Notes: generated by a model from the letters alone, not told the origin. A stretch of 34,308 bases of DNA from JBFGCT01 sp041581055 (GCA_041581055.1 JBFGCT010000021.1:1-34308); one strand, 5' to 3'; counted from the stretch's first letter, positions 14,887-23,146 are shown. Made by a program: numbers and translations.

Positions 14887-15972
14887 ATGAGCGTCTCTGC
14901 GATCGTGCTCGCCGCCGGCGAGGGCACCCGGATGCGGTCGAACCGTCCCAAGCCGCTGCACCTGATCTGCGGCCGGGCGATGGTGCTCCACGTGGTCCAC
15001 GCGCTCGAGAAGCTGCAACCGGCGCGGACGGCGATGGTCGTCGGCCACGGCGCCGAGCAGGTGACCAAGAAGGTGCAGCAGCAGGCGGCGTCGTGGGCCA
15101 ACGTCGCGTTCGTCGAGCAGGTCGAGCAGAACGGCACCGGCGACGCCGCGGCGATCGGGATGACCGCGTTCCCCGGCGACGACTACGACGACGAGTCGAC
15201 GATCGTCGTCCTCCCCGGGGACACCCCGCTGCTGCGCCCCGAGACGCTCGACGAGCTCGTCGCCGCGCACGTCGCCAACGGCAATGCGGCGACGTTGTTG
15301 ACGAGCAGGTTGAGCGACCCGACCGGCTACGGCCGTGTCATCCGCAAGGGCGACGGGCAGGTGTTGCGCATCGTCGAGCAGCGCGACGGCGCCCCGGACG
15401 AGCTCGACGTGAAAGAGGTCTGCACGAGCATCTACGCGTTCCGGCGCGACCTGCTCGGACCGGCGCTGCGCACGCTGACGACCGACAACGCCCAAGGCGA
15501 GTACTACCTGACCGACGTGGTGTCGGTGCTGTCCGAGATGGGGCACCGCATCGGTTGCGTGGAGGCCCCGGCCGGCGAGACGCAGGGGGTCAACGATCGC
15601 TGGCAGCTGGCGCTGGCCGAGCGCGAGCTGCGGGCCCGGACCAACCGGCACTGGCTCCTCAACGGCGTGACGATGCTCGACCCGCGCCAGACGTTCATCG
15701 ACGTCACCGTCACCCTCGGGCGGGACGTGACGCTGTACCCGGGCACGATCCTCCAGGGCTCGACCGTCGTCGGCGACCGGTGCGACGTCGGGCCGGACAC
15801 GCGGCTCGTCGATTGCGCCGTCGGCGAGGGGTCGTTCGTCGAGCACACCGTCGGCTACGACGCCGAGATCGGGGCCGGCGCCGTCGTTGGCCCGTACGCG
15901 CATCTACCTGCTGGTTCTTCGGTCGTTTCCGGCACGACGACCGGGGCCTTCTACACTGCTCATGCCGACTAG
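14887..15972 (+). CDS. glmU: GlmU-type UDP-N-acetylglucosamine pyrophosphorylase lacking the acetyltransferase domain
   Basis: The protein has 361 residues, against about 450-490 for bifunctional GlmU. The uridylyltransferase half is intact: VLAAGEGTRMRSNRPKPLH, QNGTGDAAAIG, LPGDTPLLRP (metal Asp), GYGRVIR, IVEQRDG and NDRWQLALAE. A left-handed beta-helix begins near residue 250 but stops at GPYAHLPAGSSV, just where the Arg of the acetyltransferase site is expected. The Lys, His, Tyr and Asn residues of that site are absent. The tail is TTTGAFYTAHAD. There is no remnant of the missing domain in other frames; prs starts 40 nt later. It should make UDP-GlcNAc from GlcNAc-1-P, but not GlcNAc-1-P itself. 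AGGAG lies 11 nt before the ATG. Confidence 0.88.
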   Translation: MSVSAIVLAAGEGTRMRSNRPKPLHLICGRAMVLHVVHALEKLQPARTAMVVGHGAEQVTKKVQQQAASWANVAFVEQVEQNGTGDAAAIGMTAFPGDDYDDESTIVVLPGDTPLLRPETLDELVAAHVANGNAATLLTSRLSDPTGYGRVIRKGDGQVLRIVEQRDGAPDELDVKEVCTSIYAFRRDLLGPALRTLTTDNAQGEYYLTDVVSVLSEMGHRIGCVEAPAGETQGVNDRWQLALAERELRARTNRHWLLNGVTMLDPRQTFIDVTVTLGRDVTLYPGTILQGSTVVGDRCDVGPDTRLVDCAVGEGSFVEHTVGYDAEIGAGAVVGPYAHLPAGSSVVSGTTTGAFYTAHAD

Positions 15973-16012
15973 CCCGGGAGCGGCGGCACGACGCCGGGGA
16001 GGAAGTCACCAC

Positions 16013-17002
16013 ATGGAAAAGGTCACGACGAAGCGGCTGGCGCTCTACACCGGCCGGACCCACCCCGATCTGGCGCAGGAGGTGGCGACCCACCTCGGCA
16101 TCGAACTGGGCCACGACAACATCGTCGAGTTCGCCAGCGGCGAGGTGCGCTGCCGGTTCGGCGAGTCCGTGCGCGGCACCGACGTGTTCGTGATGCAGAG
16201 CCACTACGGCGTCGACGGGCGCTCGATCAACGACTCGATCATGGAGCAGTTGCTGATGATCGACGCCGCGTACCGGGCGTCGGCGAAGCGGATCACCGCG
16301 GTCTGCCCGTTCTACGGCTACGCCCGGCAAGACCGCAAGAGCGAGGGCCGCGAGCCGATCACCGCCCGCCTCCTCGCCGACATGTTCAAGGCGGCCGGCG
16401 CCAAGCGGATGATCTCGATCGACCTCCACTCCGGGCAGATCCAGGGCTTCTTCGACGGCCCGGTCGATCACCTCACGGCGATGAAGGTGCTCGAGGACTA
16501 CGTCCGCCAGCACGCCAAGCGGCCGGTGATCGTGTCGCCCGACGCCGGCCGGATCAAGGTTGCCGAGCGCATGGCGCAGCACCTGGTCGACTGCGGGGCC
16601 GATCTCGCCTTCATCTACAAGCGGCGGCCGAAGGGCACCGCCAACGTGGCCGAGGCGGCCGAGGTGATGGGTGACGTCGAGGGCCGGCTGTGCGTGCTCA
16701 CCGACGACATGATCGACACCGGCGGCACGATCGTCGCCGCCGCCGAACTGCTCCTCGAGCGGGGGGCCGCCGAGGTCTGGGCGATGGCGACACACGGCGT
16801 GCTGTCCGACCCGGCCGTCGATCGGCTGAAGAACAGCAAGCTCGACCGGATCGTGCTCACCAACACCCTGCCGTTGCCCCCCGAGAAGCAGCTCGACAAG
16901 ATCGAGGTGCTCTCCGTCGCCCCGCTGATCGCCGAGGCCCTCGGCGCCGTCTTCGACGACACCAGCGTCAGCGACATCTTCGACGGCGACAACCTCGCCT
17001 GA
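16013..17002 (+). CDS. prs: Ribose-phosphate pyrophosphokinase
   Basis: 329 residues from ATG 16013, chosen for the strong GGGGAGG 10 nt upstream and the family start MEKVTTKRLALYTGR. Key motifs are FASGEVRCRFGESVRG, FYGYARQDRKSEGREPI, DLHSGQIQGFFDGPVDHL, VSPDAGRIKVAE and CVLTDDMIDTGGTIVAAA (the PRPP-binding loop). The enzyme makes PRPP from ribose-5-phosphate and ATP for nucleotide, His and Trp synthesis. It forms a glmU-prs pair, as in many bacteria. A palindromic repeat of DUF559 cassette 2 starts 26 nt after its stop. Confidence 0.97.
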   Translation: MEKVTTKRLALYTGRTHPDLAQEVATHLGIELGHDNIVEFASGEVRCRFGESVRGTDVFVMQSHYGVDGRSINDSIMEQLLMIDAAYRASAKRITAVCPFYGYARQDRKSEGREPITARLLADMFKAAGAKRMISIDLHSGQIQGFFDGPVDHLTAMKVLEDYVRQHAKRPVIVSPDAGRIKVAERMAQHLVDCGADLAFIYKRRPKGTANVAEAAEVMGDVEGRLCVLTDDMIDTGGTIVAAAELLLERGAAEVWAMATHGVLSDPAVDRLKNSKLDRIVLTNTLPLPPEKQLDKIEVLSVAPLIAEALGAVFDDTSVSDIFDGDNLA

Positions 17003-17028
17003 CCCTGCCCGCGCCGACCCCCACCGAC

Positions 17029-17086
17029 CCCCACCGAAATTCCGCGGTCCGGTTGCGCACAGCGCAACAATCCGCGAACAGAACGG
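17029..17086 (-). repeat. 58-nt palindromic repeat, left copy (inverted) of DUF559 cassette 2
   Basis: Read on the minus strand this begins CCGTTCTGTTCGCGG and ends ATTTCGGTGGGG, and aligns without gaps to the two copies at 18065 and 18137 (50 of 58 identical to the latter). The core TTGCGC-TGT-GCGCAA is a perfect hairpin. It is in the opposite orientation to the copies downstream of the gene, so the gene sits between inverted repeats. Confidence 0.9.
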
Positions 17087-17129
17087 CGTGGGGTTCCGGT
17101 CAGCGGTCGCCGGCGCCCAAGGGAGGGTT

Positions 17130-18092
17130 GTGCTCACAAAGGATGTCCTCGATCTCGCCGGCGCGCAGTTCGGCGTCGTCGCCTCGTGGCAGTTGACGAC
17201 CATGTTCAAGATGCCGGCGTCGCGCATCTCACGGGCGCGCCGGGCCGGTCTCGTGCACGATGTGACCTCGAGGGTCGTGCGCGTCGCCTCGTCACCGGAC
17301 TCGTTCGAATCCCGGTGCATGGCGCTCCAGCTCCAAACCAAGGGCGTCGGGTTCCTCAGCGGCCCGACGGCCGCTCGTCTCCACGGATTCCGCAAGATGC
17401 CCACGTCGCCAATCCACTACACGGTGCCCGGTCGTCGCTCTGTGGGCACAGCGGACTGGGCGCGCGTGCACTACACGAGCTGGTACGACGCGGCTCGGGA
17501 TCGGACGACGTTGGCCAACGGACTGATCGTCGCGACGCCGTTGCGCACGCTGTTCGGGCTCGCCGCGACGTTCAACCAATTTCGCTTCCGCCGCGCCGCA
17601 GAGGACGCATGGCACCTCGGACTCACGACACCGGAGGAGGCCGCGGCGTACCTCGACCAGCACCGGTGCCGCGGCAAGGACGGCGTGATCGTGATGGAGC
17701 GTTGGCTCGAGCAGGCGCTCGGCCAGGCCCGCCCCGCGCAGAGCGATCTCGAGCGCAAGCTGCTCGACGCCTTCGAACGGGTCGGCCTGCCGCGCCCGGT
17801 CCGCCAGCATCCCGTGATCCTCCCCGGCGGGGAACGCATCCACCTCGACATCGCGTGGCCCGACGTCCTCCTCGCGGTGGAACCCGGGGCGTCGTGGTGG
17901 CACGGCGGCGACCTCGCCCAGCGCAAGGACCAGAACCGCGACCTCGCCAGCGGCGAGCTCGGCTGGCAGATCGTCCGCGTCGACGAGGGGCTCGCGGCCG
18001 ACCCCGACTCGATCGCCCACCGAGTGAGCCGGCTCTACGACGCCCGCACGACGATCCTCCTTGGCCGTTCTGTTCCCGAAAACTTGCGCTGA
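17130..18092 (+). CDS. AbiEi-type N-terminal domain + degenerate DUF559-like protein
   Basis: The protein has 320 residues. The start GTG 17130 is preceded by AAGGGAGG and gives VLTKDVLDLAGAQFGVVASW, the family's winged-helix opening; an ATG at 17088 is also in frame. The C-terminal nuclease-like region keeps HLDIAWPD near 237, an R-K-D-Q-N-R-D run near 265 and GWQIVRVDE near 278. The usual E-x-D is VEPGA near 250, so one metal ligand seems lost. The last nine codons and the TGA lie inside the palindromic repeat at 18065. There are 43 nt between the left repeat and the start, as in cassette 1. It interrupts the conserved prs-rplY neighbourhood. Its function is unknown. Confidence 0.72.
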   Translation: MLTKDVLDLAGAQFGVVASWQLTTMFKMPASRISRARRAGLVHDVTSRVVRVASSPDSFESRCMALQLQTKGVGFLSGPTAARLHGFRKMPTSPIHYTVPGRRSVGTADWARVHYTSWYDAARDRTTLANGLIVATPLRTLFGLAATFNQFRFRRAAEDAWHLGLTTPEEAAAYLDQHRCRGKDGVIVMERWLEQALGQARPAQSDLERKLLDAFERVGLPRPVRQHPVILPGGERIHLDIAWPDVLLAVEPGASWWHGGDLAQRKDQNRDLASGELGWQIVRVDEGLAADPDSIAHRVSRLYDARTTILLGRSVPENLR

Positions 18093-18122
18093 GCGCGACC
18101 GGACCGCGAAGTTTCGGTGGGG
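18065..18122 (+). repeat. 58-nt palindromic repeat, right copy 1 of DUF559 cassette 2
   Basis: CCGTTCTGTTCCCGAAAAC to TTTCGGTGGGG, with 55 of 58 positions shared with copy 2. It overlaps the 3' end of the DUF559-type gene: the stop TGA (18090-18092) forms the loop of the inner TTGCGC/GCGCGA hairpin. Confidence 0.92.
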
Positions 18123-18136
18123 CGGTCGCAGCTCGG

Positions 18137-18194
18137 CCGTTCTGTTCGCGAAAACTTGCGCTGAGCGCGACCGGATCGCGAAATTTCGGTGGGG
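18137..18194 (+). repeat. 58-nt palindromic repeat, right copy 2 of DUF559 cassette 2
   Basis: A direct tandem copy 72 bp after copy 1. Outer arms TTCGCGA/TCGCGAA and inner arms TTGCGC/GCGCGA form a nested hairpin. It ends 15 nt before a TTGACG hexamer in the rplY leader. Confidence 0.92.
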
Positions 18195-18209
18195 GGCGGG
18201 CGAGAGGGG

Positions 18210-18232
18210 TTGACGCCGGACGGCGGTAGCGT
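18210..18232 (+). promoter_or_regulatory. Possible rplY promoter (TTGACG ... TAGCGT)
   Basis: TTGACG (18210-18215) is a good -35 and TAGCGT (18227-18232) resembles the other -10 boxes here, but the two are only 11 nt apart, so they probably do not work together. CATTCG at 18233 has the right 17-nt spacing but is a poor -10. A leader of roughly 70 nt to ATG 18307 holds no gene. Confidence 0.3.
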
Positions 18233-18306
18233 CATTCGCTGCTGTATCGACCGGCGCGCCGAGCACTCGGGAGCGCCGACACACGACTCGTTGGATCTGA
18301 ATCACC

Positions 18307-18978
18307 ATGCCTGAGACCGTCCTCATCGCCCACCCCGGACGCACCGTCGGCAGCGCCGAGGCGCGCCGCCTGCGCGCCGACGACAAGATCCCCGCCGTCA
18401 TCTACGGCCGCGGCATGCAGCCGGTGGCGATCGCCGTCGAGCGCCGCGACCTGCGCGCCGCGGTGTCGGGCACGGCCGGCATGAACACGATCCTCGACGT
18501 CACCGTCGACGGCACGGTCTACCCGTCGCTGATCAAGGACATCCAGCGCCATCCGGTCCGGCGCAACGTGCAGCACGTCGACTTCATCCAGGTTAACCTG
18601 AACGAGGACGTGACCGTGTCGGTCCCGGTCCGCCTCGAGGGCCAGGCGCAGGAAGTCCTCCAGAACAACGGCCTCGTCGATCTCACGATGACCGAGCTGG
18701 AGGTCATTACCACCCCGCGCAACATCCCGGACGAGATCGTGCTCGACATCAGCGAGATGACCCTCGACGACGTGATCCGCGTCGCCGACATCCCGCTGCC
18801 GGCCGGGGTCACCGCGGCCGCCGACCCGGAGTACCCGGTCGTCACCGTGCTCATCATGCGGATCGAGGAGGAGCCCGAGGTCGAGGAGACCGACGAGGAG
18901 GGCCTCGAGGGCGAGGCGCCGACCGAGGGCGAAGAGCGGCCAGACGACGCCAGCGGCTCCGACGACACCGACGGGTGA
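18307..18978 (+). CDS. rplY: 50S ribosomal protein bL25 (CTC form)
   Basis: The protein has 223 residues. The N-terminal 5S-rRNA-binding barrel is clear (RRLRADDKIPAVIYGRGMQP, later DIQRHPVRRNVQHVDFIQVN). It is followed by the second TL5/CTC-type domain (VPVRLEGQAQEVLQNNGLVD; LDISEMTLDDVIRVADI) and a very acidic tail rich in Glu and Asp. CTC-type bL25 binds 5S rRNA and is linked to stress in some bacteria. The position before pth and mfd is the conserved actinobacterial order. A strong hairpin starts one base after the stop codon. Confidence 0.95.
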   Translation: MPETVLIAHPGRTVGSAEARRLRADDKIPAVIYGRGMQPVAIAVERRDLRAAVSGTAGMNTILDVTVDGTVYPSLIKDIQRHPVRRNVQHVDFIQVNLNEDVTVSVPVRLEGQAQEVLQNNGLVDLTMTELEVITTPRNIPDEIVLDISEMTLDDVIRVADIPLPAGVTAAADPEYPVVTVLIMRIEEEPEVEETDEEGLEGEAPTEGEERPDDASGSDDTDG

Positions 18979-18997
18979 TCGGGCGGGACGCGCCCGA
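18979..18997 (+). terminator. Hairpin after rplY
   Basis: TCGGGCG and CGCCCGA form a 7-bp perfect stem with a 5-nt loop immediately after the rplY stop. No T-run follows, so it may be an attenuator, processing site or 3'-end protector rather than a full terminator before pth. Confidence 0.45.
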
Positions 18998-19028
18998 CCT
19001 CCGGCCACCGCGCTGAACGCCGGCTGAC

Positions 19029-19637
19029 GTGGGACTGTTCGGTCGCCCCGGCAAGGGCAACCCGTTCGACTGGCTCGTCGTCGGGCTCGGCAACCCGGGC
19101 CCGAAGTACGCCGGCACGCGCCACAACGTCGGCGAGGAGGCCGTCGCACTGCTCGCCCGGCGCAAGGGCGTCACGCTCAAGGGCGGCCGCGACAACGCGC
19201 TGATCGCCGAAACGCGATTCGACGAGCAGCGCGTCGTGCTGGCCTTCCCGATCACGTTCATGAACGACTCGGGCCAATCGGTCGGCGCGATGGTCCGCCG
19301 CTACCGCATCGAGTCGGCCGAGTTCGTCATCGTGATCCAGGACGAGCTCGACCTGGCGCCGGGCGAGCTTCGGGTCAAGGCCGGCGGCGGCCTCGCCGGG
19401 CACAACGGCCTGCGCTCGATCGCCGCCCACCTCAAGTCGCAGGACTTCGCGCGCGTCCGGATCGGCGTCGGCAAGCCCGATTCGAAGGAGTTCGGCAAGG
19501 GGCACGTGCTGTCCAAGGTCCCCAAGCGCCAGCGCGCGCTGCTCGACGCGACGATCGCCGACGCCGCCGACGCGGTCGAGACGATCATCACCGAGGGCGT
19601 GGACGCCGCGATGCGACGCTTCAATGGGAAGCGATGA
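19029..19637 (+). CDS. pth: Peptidyl-tRNA hydrolase
   Basis: 202 residues from GTG 19029. WLVVGLGNPGPKYAGTRHNVG holds the conserved Asn and the catalytic His. FMNDSGQSV, QDELDLAPGELRVK and GGGLAGHNGLRSI follow, all family signatures. It frees tRNA from peptidyl-tRNA released by stalled or aborting ribosomes. It overlaps mfd through ATGA, so the products are made together. The neighbourhood rplY-pth-mfd is conserved in Actinobacteria. Confidence 0.96.
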   Translation: MGLFGRPGKGNPFDWLVVGLGNPGPKYAGTRHNVGEEAVALLARRKGVTLKGGRDNALIAETRFDEQRVVLAFPITFMNDSGQSVGAMVRRYRIESAEFVIVIQDELDLAPGELRVKAGGGLAGHNGLRSIAAHLKSQDFARVRIGVGKPDSKEFGKGHVLSKVPKRQRALLDATIADAADAVETIITEGVDAAMRRFNGKR

Positions 19638-22600
19638 CGCTCTCGACCGACGCGCCGTCGACCACCACGACAACGACGACCGCCACGACAACGACGGCCA
19701 GGACGGCGAACGCGCCGGAAACCGCCGCGCCCGCGCCGCTCGAGTCGCTCCCGCCGCTGCTGCGCGACGAGCCCGGGCTGACCCGCGCCCTCGGCGACCC
19801 GTCCGCCCGCCTCGCGGTCGTCGAGGTCGCCCGCCCGATCTCGATCGCCGCGCTGGCCGGGCTCTCGTCACGGCGCCCGCTGGTCGTGGCCTGCCCGACG
19901 GGGACGATGGCCGCGCAGCTCGTCGACGACCTCGTCCAGTTCCTGCCGCCGCACGAGGTCGCGCTCGTTCCCGCCTGGGAGACGCTGCCGTTCGAGCGGG
20001 TCAGCCCGAGCGTGGAGACGATGGGCCAGCGCCTCGACGTGATGTGGCGGATGCGCGCGCCCGAGCGCTGCCCGGCTGTCATCGTCGCCGGCGTCCGCTC
20101 GCTGCTCCAGAAGCTCGGCCCGGAGGCGACGACCGTCGAGCCGATCGTCGTCGAGCCCGGCTCGGAGATCGACCCCGACGAGTTGTCCGCCCGGCTCGTC
20201 GAGTTCGGATACCGCCGCGAGGGCCTGGTCGAGCACCGCGGCGAGTTCGCCCGCCGCGGCGCGATCGTCGACGTCTTCCCGTCGACCGCCGACGCGCCGA
20301 TCCGGATCGACCTGTGGGGCGACGAGGTCGATCGGCTGACGCGGTTCGGCGTCAACGACCAGCGCTCGACCGACGACCTCGACCGCGTGACGGTCTTCCC
20401 GGCGCGCGAGCTGATCCCCGACGACGCCGTCCGCCAGCGGGCGCGCGGCCTGATCGAGTCCGAGCCCTGGGGCCGGGAGCAGTGGGAGCGGCTCGCCGAG
20501 GGCGCGCTGTTCGACGGCATGGAGAGCTGGCTGCCGTGGCTGGTCGAGGACGATCGGTTGATCACCGACGTGCTGCCGGGCGACGCGAAGGTGCTGCTCA
20601 TCGAACCGAGACGGATGCGCGACCGCGCCGCCGACCTCATCGCCGAGGAGGACGACCTCGCCCGGTCGCTGGCGTCGACGTGGGCGCGCGAACCCGATCG
20701 CTCGTTCCCGCGGCTGCACGCCGACCCCGACACGCTGCTCGCCGGCGCCGGCTCGTTCTGGTCGATCGACTCGACCCCCGAGTCGCCCGACGTCCCCGTC
20801 GTCCAGGCGACCGGCTGGGGACCGGTGGCCGGCGACGGCTCAGGGCTGACCGCCCGGCTGGCGCACCTGGTCGGCGAGGGCTACCGGGTCGTCGCGGCGG
20901 CCGACGGCGAGGGCTCCGCGGCGCGCCTCCACGCACTGCTGCTCGACCACGGCCTCGACTTCCCGGTGACCACGGGCGGGGCGGCCCCCATCCTTCCGGG
21001 CGGGCGGGTCGTCGTCGCCCCGCTCCACAGCGGCTGCACGCTGCCCAACGCCAAGGTGGCGATCGTCGCCGAGTCCGACCTCACCGGCCGCCGCCGCGCC
21101 CACCGCAAAGCCCGCCGCCAGCCGCGGCGCGAGGGGACGAGCACCTTCCAGGATCTCAAGGCGGGCAGCTACGTCGTCCACCACCAACACGGGGTCGGCA
21201 AGTACGAGGGCATGGTCAAGCGGGCGATCGGCGGCGTAGAGCGCGACTACCTGCTGATCTCCTACAAAGGCGGCGACAAGCTGTACGTCCCGTCGGACCA
21301 GATCGACACGCTCCGCCAGTACGTCGGCGGCGAGGCCCCCGCCCTGCACCGCCTCGGCGGGTCCGACTTCGCCAAGACGAAGAGCCGGGTTCGGTCGGCG
21401 GTCCGCGAGATCGCCCAGGAGCTCGTCGTGCTGTACCAGAAACGGGTGACCGCCACCGGCCACGCGTTCGGCCAGGACACCCCGTGGCAGTCCGAGATGG
21501 AGGAGTCGTTCCCGTTCGTCGAGACGCCGGACCAACGCACGGCGATCGGCGAGATCAAGGGCGACATGGAGCAGGCGTTCCCGATGGACCGGCTGGTGTG
21601 CGGCGACGTCGGCTTCGGCAAGACCGAGATCGCCATCCGCGCCGCGTTCAAGGCGATCCAGGACGGCAAGCAGGTCGCCGTCATGGCGCCGACGACGCTG
21701 CTCGCGACGCAGCACGGCAACACGTTCGCCGACCGGTTCGCCGGGTACCCGATCCGGGTCGAGGTGCTCTCCCGGTTCCTCACCAACGCCCAGGCGCGGG
21801 CCGTCATCGAGGACCTCGAGACCGGCGAGGTCGACTGTGTGATCGGCACCCACCGCCTGCTGGCCAACGACGTGCGGTTCCGCGATCTCGGGTTGCTGGT
21901 CGTCGACGAGGAGCAGCGCTTCGGCGTGCAGCACAAGGAGGCGATGAAGAAGCTCAAGACCGACGTCGACGTCCTCACGCTCTCGGCGACGCCGATCCCG
22001 CGCACGTTGGAGATGTCGCTCGTCGGGATCCGCGACCTGTCGCTGCTGCAGACGCCGCCGGCCGACCGCCAGCCGATCCTCACCTACGTCGGCGAGTACG
22101 ACGAACGGGTGGCGACCGAGGCGATCCGCCGGGAGCTGTTGCGGGAGGGCCAGGTCTTCTGGGTGCACAACCGCGTCCAGTCGATCGACACCGCCGCCAG
22201 CCGCCTGCGCCAGCTCGTCCCCGAGGCGCGCATCGCCGTCGCCCACGGCCAGCTGGACGAGGGCACGCTCGAACAGGTCGTCCAGGATTTCTGGGACGGC
22301 CACTACGACGTGCTCGTCTGCACGACGATCATCGAGTCGGGCATCGACATGCCGACGGTCAACACGCTGGTCGTCGAGCGCAGCGACCTGCTCGGACTCG
22401 GCCAGATGCACCAGCTCAGGGGCCGGGTCGGGCGGTCCGGCCAGCGGGCGTACGCGTACCTCTTCCACCCGCGTGACAAGGTGCTCAGCGAGGAGGCGTA
22501 CGAGCGGCTGCGGACGATCGGCGAGTCGACCGACCTCGGCTCGGGCTTCAAGATCGCGATGCGCGACCTCGAGATCCGTGGCGCGGGCAACCTGCTCGGC

Positions 22601-23146
22601 GAGTCGCAGTCCGGGCACATCGCGGCGGTCGGCTACGACCTCTACTGCCAGATGGTCACCGAAGCCGTGAGCGAGATGAAGGGTGAGCCGCCGCCCGACG
22701 CGCCGAGCGAGATCAAGCTCGACGTCCCGACCGACTCGTTCCTGCCCGCCGACTACGTCACCAAGGAAGAGCTCCGGCTGGAGGCCTACCGGCGGTTGGC
22801 CGGCGTCACCGACGCCGCCGAGGTCGACGACATCCGAACCGAGTGGGAGGACCGGTACGGCCCGCTGCCCGACGCCGCCGAGTCGCTGCTCCAGGTCGGG
22901 TACCTCCGCGCCGAATGCCACCGGCTCGGCATCCGCGACATCCGGATCGGCCCAAACGAGGCCAAGCTGGCGCCGCTCGAGCTCAAGCTCAGCGAGACGA
23001 TGCGGCTGCGCCGTCTCTCGCGCGGCGCCAAGCACAAAGAGGACCAGCTACAGCTCGTGGTCCCCCTCCCCCGGCGCGAGGATCCGGCGCGTTACCTGGC
23101 GCGGTTCCTGCGCGACCTGGTGCCGCCCGGCGGCGACGGCGGGTAG
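19634..23146 (+). CDS. mfd: Transcription-repair coupling factor Mfd
   Basis: 1170 residues, usual length. An odd Thr-rich start (nine or more Thr near residues 10-20) precedes the UvrB-like domains (RPLVVACPTGTMAAQLVDDL..., EFGYRREGLVEHRGEFARRG). The RNA-polymerase-interacting CarD-like domain begins near residue 510 (GSYVVHHQHGVGKYEG). Then come the helicase motifs: Walker A VCGDVGFGKTE near 656, DEEQ near 757, SATPIPRT near 775, and QLRGRVGRSGQRAYAYL near 929. The TRCF C-terminal domain closes it. Mfd removes stalled RNA polymerase and recruits UvrA. The Thr tract is probably a flexible, non-conserved extension. Confidence 0.97.
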   Translation: MTLSTDAPSTTTTTTTATTTTARTANAPETAAPAPLESLPPLLRDEPGLTRALGDPSARLAVVEVARPISIAALAGLSSRRPLVVACPTGTMAAQLVDDLVQFLPPHEVALVPAWETLPFERVSPSVETMGQRLDVMWRMRAPERCPAVIVAGVRSLLQKLGPEATTVEPIVVEPGSEIDPDELSARLVEFGYRREGLVEHRGEFARRGAIVDVFPSTADAPIRIDLWGDEVDRLTRFGVNDQRSTDDLDRVTVFPARELIPDDAVRQRARGLIESEPWGREQWERLAEGALFDGMESWLPWLVEDDRLITDVLPGDAKVLLIEPRRMRDRAADLIAEEDDLARSLASTWAREPDRSFPRLHADPDTLLAGAGSFWSIDSTPESPDVPVVQATGWGPVAGDGSGLTARLAHLVGEGYRVVAAADGEGSAARLHALLLDHGLDFPVTTGGAAPILPGGRVVVAPLHSGCTLPNAKVAIVAESDLTGRRRAHRKARRQPRREGTSTFQDLKAGSYVVHHQHGVGKYEGMVKRAIGGVERDYLLISYKGGDKLYVPSDQIDTLRQYVGGEAPALHRLGGSDFAKTKSRVRSAVREIAQELVVLYQKRVTATGHAFGQDTPWQSEMEESFPFVETPDQRTAIGEIKGDMEQAFPMDRLVCGDVGFGKTEIAIRAAFKAIQDGKQVAVMAPTTLLATQHGNTFADRFAGYPIRVEVLSRFLTNAQARAVIEDLETGEVDCVIGTHRLLANDVRFRDLGLLVVDEEQRFGVQHKEAMKKLKTDVDVLTLSATPIPRTLEMSLVGIRDLSLLQTPPADRQPILTYVGEYDERVATEAIRRELLREGQVFWVHNRVQSIDTAASRLRQLVPEARIAVAHGQLDEGTLEQVVQDFWDGHYDVLVCTTIIESGIDMPTVNTLVVERSDLLGLGQMHQLRGRVGRSGQRAYAYLFHPRDKVLSEEAYERLRTIGESTDLGSGFKIAMRDLEIRGAGNLLGESQSGHIAAVGYDLYCQMVTEAVSEMKGEPPPDAPSEIKLDVPTDSFLPADYVTKEELRLEAYRRLAGVTDAAEVDDIRTEWEDRYGPLPDAAESLLQVGYLRAECHRLGIRDIRIGPNEAKLAPLELKLSETMRLRRLSRGAKHKEDQLQLVVPLPRREDPARYLARFLRDLVPPGGDGG

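Noticed and set aside
15887..16012. Upstream extension of prs to 15887
   Set aside because: It would overlap the end of glmU and add 42 residues foreign to the family. ATG 16013 has a strong GGGGAGG.
15900..16012. Frameshift as the cause of the short glmU
   Set aside because: No piece of the missing acetyltransferase domain is found in the other frames; only 40 nt separate the stop from prs.
17029..18194. The 58-nt repeats as ordinary rho-independent terminators
   Set aside because: They have no T-run, one copy is inverted between prs and the DUF559-type gene, and the downstream copy overlaps coding sequence. A partial effect on transcription cannot be excluded.
17029..18194. Insertion sequence with terminal inverted repeats
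   Set aside because: The enclosed protein is not a recognisable transposase, and I could not find a clear target-site duplication. It is kept as a possible cassette in the findings.
20840..23035. A 731-codon minus-strand frame inside mfd
   Set aside because: It is a shadow of mfd codon usage and matches no known family.
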